This document shows positions 27,711-36,310 of a stretch of 64,000 nucleotides of DNA, piece after piece. The stretch is from Paenibacillus rhizosphaerae (GTDB taxonomy: Bacteria > Bacillota > Bacilli > Paenibacillales > Paenibacillaceae), in the NCBI RefSeq assembly GCF_014192015.1, contig NZ_JACHXJ010000006.1:372001-436000 (forward strand), given 5' to 3'. Both the position numbers and the translations under genes were made by a program. Below the pieces are notes generated by a model. It had not been told where the DNA came from, did no database searches, and worked only from the letters and a program-made list of their open reading frames with translations. The number at the start of each line of letters is the position of its first letter. The stretch's first letter is position 1.

Positions 27711-27839
27711 GGCTTGCCTCCCACATGGTCCTGTAAGTTTTAATCGTAGTGAATCTCGTCAGATGCGTTCGGGCTCTCGCCGGTCAACCACGGGCTCCAT
27801 CGGAAGCTAAGACACGGCGATGAACGCAGGGTCTTCCGG

Positions 27840-27867
27840 TAAACAAAGAAGAGGGGCCGAAGCCCCT
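27840..27867 (-). terminator. Weak terminator after the holin-like gene
   Basis: On the minus strand AGGGGC-TTCG-GCCCCT is a stable tetraloop hairpin followed by CTTCTTTG. It lies about 105 bases after the holin-like gene and before the separately expressed GH87-like gene. Confidence 0.5.
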
Positions 27868-27972
27868 GCAATCGTCCTTCAATGGCATCCGCTAATATCC
27901 GTCAACGCCTCCTATGGATGTGGAGTTGACCGGCGGCCACGGCCGCTAGACATCGACACGGATGATAGAAGG

Positions 27973-28182
27973 CTACTTGCCAGCACTAGCAGCAAAGCCG
28001 GGTTCACCGGCTGCTTCCTTTTTCGGATGCATGAATATGCCGGCCGCCATGAACAGAAACAGGATGATATCCGCGCCGGCATTTACCCATTCATCGGAGA
28101 CTTCATAACCGAATGCCTCTTTTACGAACAGAGCAATGGCCGACAGCAGCGGAAGCAGAATGGCCTTATTGATTGTTTTCAC
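27973..28182 (-). CDS. Small holin-like membrane protein
   Basis: 69 residues with two membrane segments (AILLPLLSAIALFVKEAFG and AGADIILFLFMAAGIFMHP), a short polar connection (YEVSDEWVN) and a charged tail. Size and topology match small phage-type holins. GTG 28182 is the start, with GGAGG just upstream. It is the last gene of the run GH19, GH16, holin-like on the minus strand, 44 bases after the GH16 gene. The two enzymes lack signal peptides, so this protein may provide their exit route. No other phage gene is near. Confidence 0.65.
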   Translation of the reverse strand: MKTINKAILLPLLSAIALFVKEAFGYEVSDEWVNAGADIILFLFMAAGIFMHPKKEAAGEPGFAASAGK

Positions 28183-28226
28183 GTTGGACCTCCAATTTGT
28201 AGCGCCTTTCGGATCGTTGTCGCTCG

Positions 28227-29819
28227 TTATTTTTTTACCAGCTCAAAATCGTCGAATGCCGCCCAGTTGTTCGCGTTCGCGTCATTCCAAACCCCGATTT
28301 CGATATGTCCGCTCGTGACCTGAATGTTATCAATCGTAACCTTCCGGTATTCCGTTACCGGACTCGACCCGACGTCTCCCGAGAGCTCAGCGCCTCCGTA
28401 ATCTTTGGCGTACAGCTTCAGGGCTTTCTGCCCGCCGCTGGAGCGTACCCAGACGCTGGCCTGGTACAGACCGTTCGGAACGTTTACCTTTTGGGCCGTA
28501 ATTTGCTGATACGCTCCGGACGCCCAGTGCGTCAATTTATAGCTGCCTTGGTGGGGTTGATCCTTATCGACCTTTTGAGCCGATACCGAGTTATGCCACT
28601 CGAACCAGCCTGTCACATCTCCCGTTTCAAAGCCCGGATTGGCCAGCAGGTTGTGGCTCTGCGGTCTCGAGAAGTTGATCCAGTTCAGGTTAAACCCTCC
28701 CCCGCCGGCAAAGACCCGGAGCGTTTGCTGCCCCGCGCCAAGCTGGACGGTGGCCGAGACCGTCTGCCAGTTCTGCCAGCCTCCGGTATTCGGCACGGCC
28801 GTCGTGGCAAGCACGGACGATCCCGATTTCAACTGGATCTGTCCGGTCGCTCCCGGACTGGCTACCCGGTATTCCACCGTATAGCCGCCTGCCTCGGGCA
28901 CGTTCACCTTGTAGTCCATCCAGTCTCCGGCTTCGATCCATCCTACATTTTGACCGCCGCCGCTGTCGGCCGTATTTTCCGTTTGAACCCCGCTCATCGC
29001 GCTGTAGCCCTCCGCTTCGATCTTCGCGGGCAGGTTTGCGGTCGTCCCGGCCGGTGCGCCCGGCGTGGCCGACGTGGCCGACCGTTCGTATACCCGGACA
29101 TAATCGACCATCATCGTCTGCGGGAACGTCGTCGATCCGTCCGGATCGCCGTCAAAGTTTCCGCCGACGGCCACATTGAGCAGAATGTGGAACCGTTTGT
29201 TGAAGGGAGCCGGGCTCTGTCCGCCCGAGCTGTACCACTCGTTCACTTTGCGCGTTTGGTACAGGTTGCCGTCAACGTACCAGCGGATCTCCTGGGACTC
29301 CCATTCGACGGCGTATACATGGTATCCTGCGTCAGGAAGCTTGTAATCCGAGCCGATGTACTTCCACGGATTTCCGAAGTGGATCGTTCCCATAACCTTC
29401 AGCGGGTCCGAGCCCCGCTGTTCCATAATGTCAATTTCGCCGCTGATCGGCCAGGATCCGTATTCCCAATCGGTGGGAAGCATCCAAATGGCAGGCCACA
29501 TGCCTTTCCCGCTCGGCAGCTTGGCACGGACTTCAACTCTCCCGTAGGTCCAGTCCCCCTTAGTTCTGGTAACGAGACGGGCCGAAGTGTATTGCATGCC
29601 TTCGTGATTTTCTTTTACCGCCTTAATGACCAGATGGCCGTCGCCGTCCAGATAGGCGTTATTCGTGCTGTTCGTATAAAACTGCTTCTCGTTGTTTCCC
29701 CATCCGGTGCCCCCGATATCGTAGCCCCATTTGCCGGGATCGGGAGCCGAACCGGCCGCCCCGCTGAATTCGTCGCTCCACACCAGACGCCAGCCATTAT
29801 CCGCGTTTACATCCGCCAT
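28227..29819 (-). CDS. GH16 beta-glucanase with CBM6, no signal peptide
   Basis: 530 residues. The GH16 catalytic domain (about 1-255) shows WSDEFSG, WGNNEKQFYTN and the active-site motif GEIDIMEQ, with Glu128 as likely nucleophile and Glu133 as acid/base. This is a laminarinase-like pattern against beta-1,3-glucan. A CBM6 domain (about 265-392, KIEAEGYSAMSGVQTE to FNLNWINFSR) and a C-terminal carbohydrate-binding-like beta-sandwich (about 395-530) follow. AAAAGGAGG fixes the ATG, and the protein begins MADVNADNGWRLVWSDEF, so there is no export signal. That is unusual for an enzyme of this type. Confidence 0.92.
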   Translation of the reverse strand: MADVNADNGWRLVWSDEFSGAAGSAPDPGKWGYDIGGTGWGNNEKQFYTNSTNNAYLDGDGHLVIKAVKENHEGMQYTSARLVTRTKGDWTYGRVEVRAKLPSGKGMWPAIWMLPTDWEYGSWPISGEIDIMEQRGSDPLKVMGTIHFGNPWKYIGSDYKLPDAGYHVYAVEWESQEIRWYVDGNLYQTRKVNEWYSSGGQSPAPFNKRFHILLNVAVGGNFDGDPDGSTTFPQTMMVDYVRVYERSATSATPGAPAGTTANLPAKIEAEGYSAMSGVQTENTADSGGGQNVGWIEAGDWMDYKVNVPEAGGYTVEYRVASPGATGQIQLKSGSSVLATTAVPNTGGWQNWQTVSATVQLGAGQQTLRVFAGGGGFNLNWINFSRPQSHNLLANPGFETGDVTGWFEWHNSVSAQKVDKDQPHQGSYKLTHWASGAYQQITAQKVNVPNGLYQASVWVRSSGGQKALKLYAKDYGGAELSGDVGSSPVTEYRKVTIDNIQVTSGHIEIGVWNDANANNWAAFDDFELVKK

Positions 29820-29852
29820 TGATTGAACCTCCTTTTGACCGAAAATATAAAT

Positions 29853-30899
29853 TTAGCAGGACAGATTTCCGCCCGGTTCCACGCCGAGAATGCCGCAGAT
29901 TCTCTTATACTGCTCGACCCGGCTCTGAACCGGACCTCCTCCGCCGCGGTTGCATTCGAGCGCGCCGTTGATCGTCCGGATCGTCTCGCCGAACCCTCTC
30001 CCATTCACCATCGCGTCATGGCAAGTCATCGAGCCGGCCCCGGTCTGCGTATTCCAGAACCACAGTCCTGTTTTCCAGGCGACGGAGGCGTCTTGGGCGA
30101 CCAGATCCGGGTTGGCCAGCAGCGGCAGTCCCAGCGCTTCGCCGGCAGCACCGTAATTGTAGTTCCAGCTGATCTGGATCGGACCGCGGCCGTAGTATTG
30201 TTTGCCCGGTGCGCTTGGATAACGCGTGTTGCCAGGATCGGAGTAATGCGAGTAGTTGGCGGTGTTCTGTTCGACGATATAATAGCATCCGCCGGTTTCG
30301 TGGTAGACGTTGGCGAGGAAAGCGGCCGCTTCCTGCTTCTGCGTCGTGGCGCTGCCGGTCTTCGTAAAACCTGGATAAGCGCCGAGAGCTGCGGTCAGCC
30401 CGGAATAGGTATAGAAGCCGTTCCGGTTCGGGTAAATCTGATTGAACTGCTGCTCCGACACGACGAATCCTCCCGTTGCCGGGGCGGATGGGGCGGTACC
30501 GGAACCCGAGCCGGCCGCAATCACGAACTCCTCCCAGCCGGATGCCGACGGTCTGTTTGCGTAAAGAACCCCTCCTTTATTGAAATCAGCGGAAACGTAC
30601 TGGTTGTTGGCTAACGCCTGCAGCGCTACTTTTCCGTTGCCGCGGTCGATTCTCCGAAACTTCTCCCAGGCCTGAATTTCCGTCGCCCGCGCAATCAGCT
30701 TTGTCTCCTGATTCAGGTCCGCCGTAACGTACTTGTTATTGGCTAACGATTGGAAGGAAATCGTCCCGTCCGAGTTGTTGATGACATTAAAGGTCTCCCA
30801 TTGTTGCGCGGTCCCGCGGTTGGCGACCAGCGGGCTTGCTCCCTGGTTCTCCGCACTGACGAATTGATTATTAAACGCCGATTTAATCTGTGTTTGCAT
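29853..30899 (-). CDS. GH19 chitinase with fascin-like domain, no signal peptide
   Basis: 348 residues. A beta-trefoil, fascin-like module (about 1-128, three FVSAENQ/YVTADLN/YVSADFN repeats) is joined by a Gly/Ser/Pro linker to a GH19 domain (about 145-348). The chitinase motifs are intact: YHETGG with Glu201, the second Glu at 210 in the close spacing of bacterial GH19 enzymes, and YYGRGPIQISWNYNYG. It should cleave chitin, or possibly peptidoglycan as in phage GH19 endolysins. AAGGAGG fixes the ATG, and the first residues MQTQIKSAFNNQF are not a signal peptide. The GH16 gene follows 33 bases later. Confidence 0.92.
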   Translation of the reverse strand: MQTQIKSAFNNQFVSAENQGASPLVANRGTAQQWETFNVINNSDGTISFQSLANNKYVTADLNQETKLIARATEIQAWEKFRRIDRGNGKVALQALANNQYVSADFNKGGVLYANRPSASGWEEFVIAAGSGSGTAPSAPATGGFVVSEQQFNQIYPNRNGFYTYSGLTAALGAYPGFTKTGSATTQKQEAAAFLANVYHETGGCYYIVEQNTANYSHYSDPGNTRYPSAPGKQYYGRGPIQISWNYNYGAAGEALGLPLLANPDLVAQDASVAWKTGLWFWNTQTGAGSMTCHDAMVNGRGFGETIRTINGALECNRGGGGPVQSRVEQYKRICGILGVEPGGNLSC

Positions 30900-30974
30900 A
30901 AGTCCTCCTTGGGTGTGTAAGTATGGAAATCAGACCGGCACTATTGTTTTCACGGCATTTCTTGTCCCATTTGT

Positions 30975-31062
30975 CTTCTCATCGTTGTCTTTTCATCGTT
31001 GTCTTTCCTCCGTGGCTATGTATTAGCGGGACTCCGGGTACGCTAGATTGAACATTCAATCT
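30975..31062. promoter_or_regulatory. Tandem 14-base repeat and operator-like dyad upstream of the chitinase operon
   Basis: CTTCTCATCGTTGT (30975-30988) and CTTTTCATCGTTGT (30989-31002) are adjacent near-identical units. The dyad AGATTGAACATTCAATCT (31045-31062) has 8-base perfect arms and resembles operators of TetR- or MarR-like repressors. Both lie between about 75 and 165 bases upstream of the GH19 start. Confidence 0.45.
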
Positions 31063-31871
31063 TCTTGCAACCGAGCGTTCGCGGAGATGATATTATCACA
31101 GGAGGTTACTAAATAATAGTTGCCCTATAAAAATTAGTTCTTTGAGATTGGTAGGTGAGTTCTATGGAGCGTCATTGAATTTTGCCCGGTACGCCCCTTG
31201 ACTCTTCCCCGTTCACTCGCTACACATTGAAATTTGAAAATATGAAATAACAATTCCTGTATGCGGGTAATCCATCTCAAATGGATAGACTGTACAGCTT
31301 CTCCCGTTGCCTGAAATAATTCTAAATTAAGAATTAGTGTTGTTTGTTGCATGTTTACAATGAATGAAATCATCCATCGATCACCAACATTACACCCGTA
31401 GTCCGGACACCCATCATGAAAAGCAGCCATCCTACTATAGACTGTTGGTATGCCAAAAGAACCAACCTAAGGATCACCATAAAATTACTTTAGAACTAAT
31501 GAAAATAACATTGAAAATTATCATTTACTAATTCAATTGGAACTTGTCAGAAAAATTTTCTTCAGGTTTCTTATATGTATAAAGTTACATATCGAATAAT
31601 AATTTACTTTTGTTGCAAATAGAGTCTTGGTCAGGTTTATAAGTTGGCTTGTCTGCCATTTCCGGTCATCACCACTCCTACCATAAATAGGTCAATAACT
31701 AAATAAATATTCCATATCCAACTCGGCGGATCTCTGGCAAAAAGCGAAAAAAGCCCCCTCCGGAGCATGCGTCTATTCGCGTGTGGACCGATTCGTGAGC
31801 TGCCTCAAACCTGATACATCAAGTCAAGTTTGGAAAAACTGTGTTTCCGTTGCTCAAAATGTCGTTCACCT
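31063..31871. other. Non-coding stretch with no recognised feature
   Basis: This stretch of about 800 bases lies between the chitinase operon and an exported lipoprotein gene. One minus-strand open frame (31134-31430) has plausible codons after an internal ATG but no ribosome binding site and no recognisable family. I see no RNA gene or terminator. Confidence 0.4.
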
Positions 31872-32717
31872 TTATTTATCAGAGGTAATTTGTATTTGAT
31901 CTGCAACAAACTCATTTAGGGCTTGGTCATATTTATAGGTTACATGAACAGTGCATACGTAGTCTGGAAGCACGCCATCAATGGATCTAACAGAACCGTC
32001 TATATCAACTGTCAGTTTCTGATCCTTTACATAATTTAAAATTACATTACCAAAGTAAAGTTTGTTTTCAAATTTATCATCTGGATTATGCGCTAACGCT
32101 AACTCGCTGATTTTCTTAATTAATTTGTATTCTTTCCCTTGAGCTTTGGCCTTCATTAACAGCTCATCGCCCTTTTGGCTAACTTCGGTTTCTATACCCG
32201 CAAGAATTTCCTCAACACTTTGTATCTTTATTTCCAAAAGGTTTTCCCCGTTTAAAATGTGGGCTTCATTCGTATCTAATTCAGTACCATGTCCAGTAAC
32301 CAGAATGATGACCGCTTCTTCTTTACCATCACCTGTCAGATCAACATAGGACACCTGTGGATTAGAAACACCTTTAAGTATTTTCCAATCGAATTTCTTT
32401 GGGCTGCCGTTAACGTCTACAACGACTCCATCTGCTATTTCAGAAAGCTTTACTTCTTTGTTTGCTGATGACCAAGATTTAGTCTCCTGGGCCGTCCCCT
32501 CACTACCCTCATTATTTTCCTGTAGAGATTGAGTTGTTACCTCGCTTGTTGTTTTATCCTGGCCCGTCGAGGAACTGTTCTGTTCATTACTGCAAGCAAC
32601 AAGAGAACCCAATATTAGAATCGATGCTGAAAACAACGCGACTTTGTTAATGTTGATCCTCTCACTTTCTCTAGTCGAGGTTTGAATAAATACTACACTT
32701 TTTCCGGACGACTCCAA
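31872..32717 (-). CDS. Orphan lipoprotein with VCBS-like motif
   Basis: Up to 281 residues, unrecognised. The lipobox LVAC (after KVALFSASILILGS) is clear and is followed by a Ser/Thr/Glu-rich linker. The body has VSYVDLTGDGKEEAVIILVTGHGTE, a calcium-loop-like D-x-TGDG-x-EE motif seen in VCBS/FG-GAP repeats. The start is uncertain. The open frame begins with TTG 32717 without a binding site, while the signal peptide really begins near ININKVALF, where only a non-standard ATT follows AGAGG. It probably lies on the outer face of the membrane. Confidence 0.6.
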   Translation of the reverse strand: MESSGKSVVFIQTSTRESERININKVALFSASILILGSLVACSNEQNSSSTGQDKTTSEVTTQSLQENNEGSEGTAQETKSWSSANKEVKLSEIADGVVVDVNGSPKKFDWKILKGVSNPQVSYVDLTGDGKEEAVIILVTGHGTELDTNEAHILNGENLLEIKIQSVEEILAGIETEVSQKGDELLMKAKAQGKEYKLIKKISELALAHNPDDKFENKLYFGNVILNYVKDQKLTVDIDGSVRSIDGVLPDYVCTVHVTYKYDQALNEFVADQIQITSDK

Positions 32718-32837
32718 TTCACTATTTAAATGTTTTGTGAAGACTCCTTATTATCGGCACCCAATTCACGGGCGGAGGCTCTTCTTTTCCATTAACTATA
32801 AAAAAACTTCTCTTATATTGGCATGCCTTCTTAATAT

Positions 32838-33356
32838 TTAAGGGGTCAAAATTTCAACTCCATCGACATACCAGGAATTCGAATTTCCTTTAGATTTTAA
32901 ATCCATGACAACGTAAGAACCATTGGCCTTCTCCCAATAAACTAAAGCCCGTGACTTTTCTGGATTTATAAGTAATGCCGACATATAATCGCCTACGTCA
33001 AGATTAGCTCTCCGCTCCTCGCTATAAAAAGCCTCTAGAAAAGAAGAACGTTTTTGCATAGAAAAAGTAGATAACATATCATAAAATTGATCAGAATCGA
33101 TAAACGTCCATTTTGACAAATCTTCGTTTTTGCTATTGATTCCAAATGCCCTTCCCTCACTGCTCAGTATGATCTCACGACCTGGGGTCCATGATTGAGT
33201 TAAACGATCTTGAACGGCTTGCACATGAGCCTCCTCTTCGGGACTTACATTTGGAAAAAGAGAAGGAAGAGCATCGCTTGCATATACACTTGTCCCTGTG
33301 ATCAGAACAAGAACAGCAAATGTAAGGATTATAAATCTTCTATTCATTTTTCTCAT
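32838..33356 (-). CDS. Exported protein of unknown function
   Basis: About 172 residues. A Sec signal (MNRRFIILTFAVLVLITGTSVYASD) is followed by a small, mostly polar domain with SEGRAFGINSKNEDLSKWTFID and a C-terminus WYVDGVEILTP. The family is not recognised. ATG 33356 has AAAGGTG at a good distance and is preferred to the upstream GTG. A broken 3' copy lies 8.4 kb away at 24410. Confidence 0.65.
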   Translation of the reverse strand: MRKMNRRFIILTFAVLVLITGTSVYASDALPSLFPNVSPEEEAHVQAVQDRLTQSWTPGREIILSSEGRAFGINSKNEDLSKWTFIDSDQFYDMLSTFSMQKRSSFLEAFYSEERRANLDVGDYMSALLINPEKSRALVYWEKANGSYVVMDLKSKGNSNSWYVDGVEILTP

Positions 33357-33408
33357 GATTAGCACCTTTACTTAAAAAAATGAACTCGCCATCAATTCAA
33401 ATAGCCAT

Positions 33409-34314
33409 TTAATGTTTCATATAGTTCTTTTCTTCAGGGATGTCTACAATAACCCCTTTGTTACCATCCGCTTCACCTAGCTGTTTGGCCTTTCCTTGAT
33501 CATTGATAATGCCATAAAATACAGCTGCGATCGCTCCAAAGTTTTTATAATATACAAAAGACCCCTTCACGCTTGGCCGCTCCCCTATTTCTTGAACAAT
33601 TTTATACGGAAAGAAGGGAAGACCCTTATTCTCAACAATATCGTTAGTTGTTTTAGCAGCCCATATCTGAACCGCTCTTCCTTGCTGCACTTTATAATAA
33701 TCGATTCGGCGTTCCTCTTTCACAAAATACTCATCCGCTCTTCCTACAGGGAAATAGCAGACCACCGTCATTAATCCACCCGCATGAATCTGTTCCTTTA
33801 AGCTCACACGAGGTAGAGAGAGGACCCGGATTCGCTCCAAGGTTAGAGCACTTTTAGCATGACTATTTACTGTTGAACTCCCAACGATTATCGTTTGAGT
33901 CTTTGCATCCCATTCCACCGGTTCACCCAACGCCTCTCCAATGAATCTTACAGGAACCATAACCCTTCCATTCTTTATCTGGGCAGGCTGCGCTAATGGA
34001 GTCCCCTCATCTCCGATAATCCCATACTTTGGATTAACCTTGACCGTGATCATTACTTTTCGATATGAGATCCTAACCTGTTTGCGGGTATTATCCCAAG
34101 ACATATTGAGATTGCTTAGACCAAGCTTTCTAATGATATTGATCGGTACCAGCACGGTTCCCTTCTTTAAGTAAGGTGCAACATCAGAGGAAATGAGGCC
34201 GTTCTTCCCGATCACCTTGATACTGGAAGCTGAGGCATGATTTTGTCCTCCAACGACCATGGATATCCCTAGTACTACTGTTGCAATTAATGTTAGTGTC
34301 TTAGGATTTTTCAT
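33409..34314 (-). CDS. Exported stalk-domain (copper amine oxidase N-terminal-like) protein
   Basis: About 301 residues. A signal peptide (KTLTLIATVVLGISMVVGGQNHASA) precedes two stalk-domain repeats, YLKKGTVLVPINIIRKLG and QIKNGRVMVPVRFIGEALGEPVEWDAKTQTIIV. The V-PVRF-IGEALG-x-VEWDA pattern is typical of the copper amine oxidase N-terminal-like domain that is widespread on Paenibacillus cell surfaces. The remaining 150 residues are not recognised. ATG 34314 follows AAAGGAGAG; the ORF-initial GTG lies inside that site. Confidence 0.75.
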   Translation of the reverse strand: MKNPKTLTLIATVVLGISMVVGGQNHASASSIKVIGKNGLISSDVAPYLKKGTVLVPINIIRKLGLSNLNMSWDNTRKQVRISYRKVMITVKVNPKYGIIGDEGTPLAQPAQIKNGRVMVPVRFIGEALGEPVEWDAKTQTIIVGSSTVNSHAKSALTLERIRVLSLPRVSLKEQIHAGGLMTVVCYFPVGRADEYFVKEERRIDYYKVQQGRAVQIWAAKTTNDIVENKGLPFFPYKIVQEIGERPSVKGSFVYYKNFGAIAAVFYGIINDQGKAKQLGEADGNKGVIVDIPEEKNYMKH

Positions 34315-34553
34315 TACGCTCTCTCCTTTCACACCGGTGGTAAATTATCCCTAATATGTAAGACACTCTATGTTTATAGATTGTTTCATAAAATCTGAAG
34401 GGATTGTCTAAAAAAGAGAGTGTATCACTATCTATTAGGGATGACTCGTGTGCGTGAAAATGCATCATCAGTGTGGAAAGCTTTGATGGATTAGGGTTTA
34501 AAAAAGGACCCTGAAAAATAGGGCCCCAATGGCTATCGATTTTATTAGGTCCT

Positions 34554-34954
34554 TCAGATGTCTTCTCTCCTTGGTATTAAATAAATCTCGTTTGTTTCGT
34601 TTTTTTTATGACACCAGAAGTTTTCGATAACGTTCTCGTATTCATGGCGTCCGGCACAGTCGGATGAATCCAATACTTTTTAGTTTTCCCCATTCCTCCT
34701 CGTCATTTTCCTTTATGTAATCTCTATAAACTCTTCGGATTTTGATAGGCTTCTCGTGGATCTCTCCCCAGATAAAACCAGTTCTCCATGGGCCAAATTC
34801 TCGGCATTAATTGCTCGCAAGAAAACGTAAAGAGCAGCTGCGTAACGGCCGATCGTAACCAGGCTTCAACGCATCTGCTCTTCCATTCTTTAGGATCCAG
34901 GCTTAAGAGTCCTTTGGTATTGAATCTATAAATTAAAACAAAATATACCATCAT
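34554..34954 (-). pseudogene. Frameshifted gene of unknown family
   Basis: Three consecutive minus-strand frames each look coding and join end to end. First come EWKSRCVEAWLRSAVTQLLF and MENWFYLGRDPREAYQNPK. Next, one frame over, is RVYRDYIKENDEEEWGKLKS. Last, another frame over, is DCAGRHEYENVIENFWCHKK followed by NETNEIYLIPRREDI and a stop at 34554. Two frameshifts would restore a protein of about 130 residues. The family is not recognised. The stretch 34333-34553 holds no gene that I can see. Confidence 0.45.
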
Positions 34955-34970
34955 ACAGTATATTTTGTTT
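34936..34970. repeat. Perfect 13-base AT-rich inverted repeat
   Basis: AAACAAAATATAC (34936-34948) and GTATATTTTGTTT (34958-34970) flank 9 bases. The element is about 35 bases downstream of the stop of the 243-residue exported protein and could be its terminator on the minus strand (TTTTGTTTTAATTT follows) or an operator. Confidence 0.5.
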
Positions 34971-35004
34971 CTACCAGATCACCAAATAACAAAAGATTTA
35001 TCTA

Positions 35005-35736
35005 TTAATATTCTTCGACTGGACCACAACCATAAGGTTGGCAAATCTGAATTGTCGAAGCAGTATCAATAAATCCAGTATAATCATGATATTTATAATA
35101 GTGGTGGTCTTTCCTAATGGTTAAAGTCGCATAATAATCACTTTGTATATCCTCTTTAGTGTATGTTTTTGTTATCCAATACGCTCTTGGTGCATCCAAT
35201 GAAAGATAATAACCGCCAACGCTTACAAGTACCCCCAATATTTTTCCACCCACAGGTCCGCCTATAAAGGAAGCAAGTACACCTGCTACTGCAGAGGCAG
35301 TGGCATATAATATCTCTGTCGAATTTTTTTCCGCCCCTTTATATACAAAACCATCTGCTAATAATTGTGGAGAGGAACTGAGATTTTCTTGAATGGGTTC
35401 AACTTCTTTAATTGCATAATTCACTTCGCCGGTTTGCAGGTTTTCATACTTTACTTTATTATCATCAACTTTTGTGATTTTGAGCTCATCTTTTCCATTT
35501 GAATCTGTTGCAATATAGTAATTGTCGTATTGAACTAATGTAGAACCATCTGTAAAAGTGACAGAATTACTGGTTGTGCTTTTAACTAAATCTGAGATAC
35601 TTACAAATTGATCTATTTGTGATACCGGCAAAGAAGATGGTGAATTTTCCTGATCCTGAGCAAAGGCTGGAAATCCAATAGATGTAGAGAGCAGAACTCC
35701 TGCAAAAAATGTGTTAGCAATTTTTAATTTTATCAT
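35005..35736 (-). CDS. Exported protein with glycine-rich hydrophobic segment, bacteriocin-like
   Basis: 243 residues. A Sec signal peptide ends near GFPAFA. The mature part has a beta-rich region and then a long Gly/Ala/Ser/Val segment (ATASAVAGVLASFIGGPVGG followed by KILGVLVSVGGYYLS) like the membrane-active helices of large bacteriocins and geobacillin-26-type proteins. It ends CQPYGCGPVEEY with two close cysteines. The family is not certain. A 66-residue membrane protein gene directly upstream in the same orientation could be an immunity or export partner. Confidence 0.55.
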   Translation of the reverse strand: MIKLKIANTFFAGVLLSTSIGFPAFAQDQENSPSSLPVSQIDQFVSISDLVKSTTSNSVTFTDGSTLVQYDNYYIATDSNGKDELKITKVDDNKVKYENLQTGEVNYAIKEVEPIQENLSSSPQLLADGFVYKGAEKNSTEILYATASAVAGVLASFIGGPVGGKILGVLVSVGGYYLSLDAPRAYWITKTYTKEDIQSDYYATLTIRKDHHYYKYHDYTGFIDTASTIQICQPYGCGPVEEY

Positions 35737-35766
35737 TTAAATCCTCCATTAACTCTTTCCTTATTT

Positions 35767-35967
35767 CTATTTCTTTTTTTTGAAGAAATCGTACTTGATC
35801 ACAAAATCAAAGAGAGCCATAATTGCAATTGCTCCAAGTGGAATCATTAAGTATGCCCACGGCGGATTATTTGGAACTTCACCAGGGGGGGCTTCTATTA
35901 ATATCCCATAAAGAACAATACAATAAATTACCGCCACTACAATACCTGTTACGTTTCTATTTTTCAT
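35767..35967 (-). CDS. Small two-membrane-segment protein
   Basis: 66 residues with two hydrophobic helices (VTGIVVAVIYCIVLYGILIE and AYLMIPLGAIAIMALFDFVI), a Pro-rich connection (APPGEVPNNPPW) and a basic tail (KKKK). The family is not recognised. It lies 30 bases before the bacteriocin-like gene. The size and topology would fit an immunity protein, but this is inference. GAGGTG lies upstream of the ATG. The stretch 35968-36310 holds only a 10-base inverted repeat (36067-36076 with 36092-36101). Confidence 0.5.
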   Translation of the reverse strand: MKNRNVTGIVVAVIYCIVLYGILIEAPPGEVPNNPPWAYLMIPLGAIAIMALFDFVIKYDFFKKKK

Positions 35968-36310
35968 AGCTGTTTTTCACCTCGGACTCACAGAACTTCA
36001 GAGTATTGTATTTTTCACTAAATTTCTTTCAAATAGTTTTCCTGATATTTCTAATAGATTTACACTAAATAATGATCAACACGATTTACGCATCATTATT
36101 TCCCCTCCTTATTTTGTATATCACTACATATAACGTAATGTACTCCTAGTTGGTTGTACCCCTTTTCCACATTTTCCAGGTAATTCATTGAAATGAACGT
36201 AATTACCTAGTCCAAAGAGACTACAAACAATTCAAAATTGGGAATAAAAAACCAGACACTTTAATAGATGACTATAAAATCGGAAATTCCTGAGAAAATT
36301 ATGGGACACC

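Noticed and set aside
28305..29822. Open frame of 505 codons on the plus strand
   Set aside because: It is exactly antisense to the GH16 glucanase gene, has no family motif, and reflects the GC-rich codon pattern of the real gene.
29823..30614. Open frame of 263 codons on the plus strand
   Set aside because: Antisense to the GH19 chitinase gene with no domain pattern.
31134..31430. 98-codon minus-strand frame upstream of the chitinase operon
   Set aside because: No ribosome binding site, no recognised motif; only the internal part from an ATG near 31351 has plausible codons. Left as non-coding.
36076..36096. Six-codon leader-like frame (MMRKSC) with a GGAGGGG site
   Set aside because: Too short to support; the inverted repeat around it could make it a leader peptide, but there is no attenuator-like structure after it.
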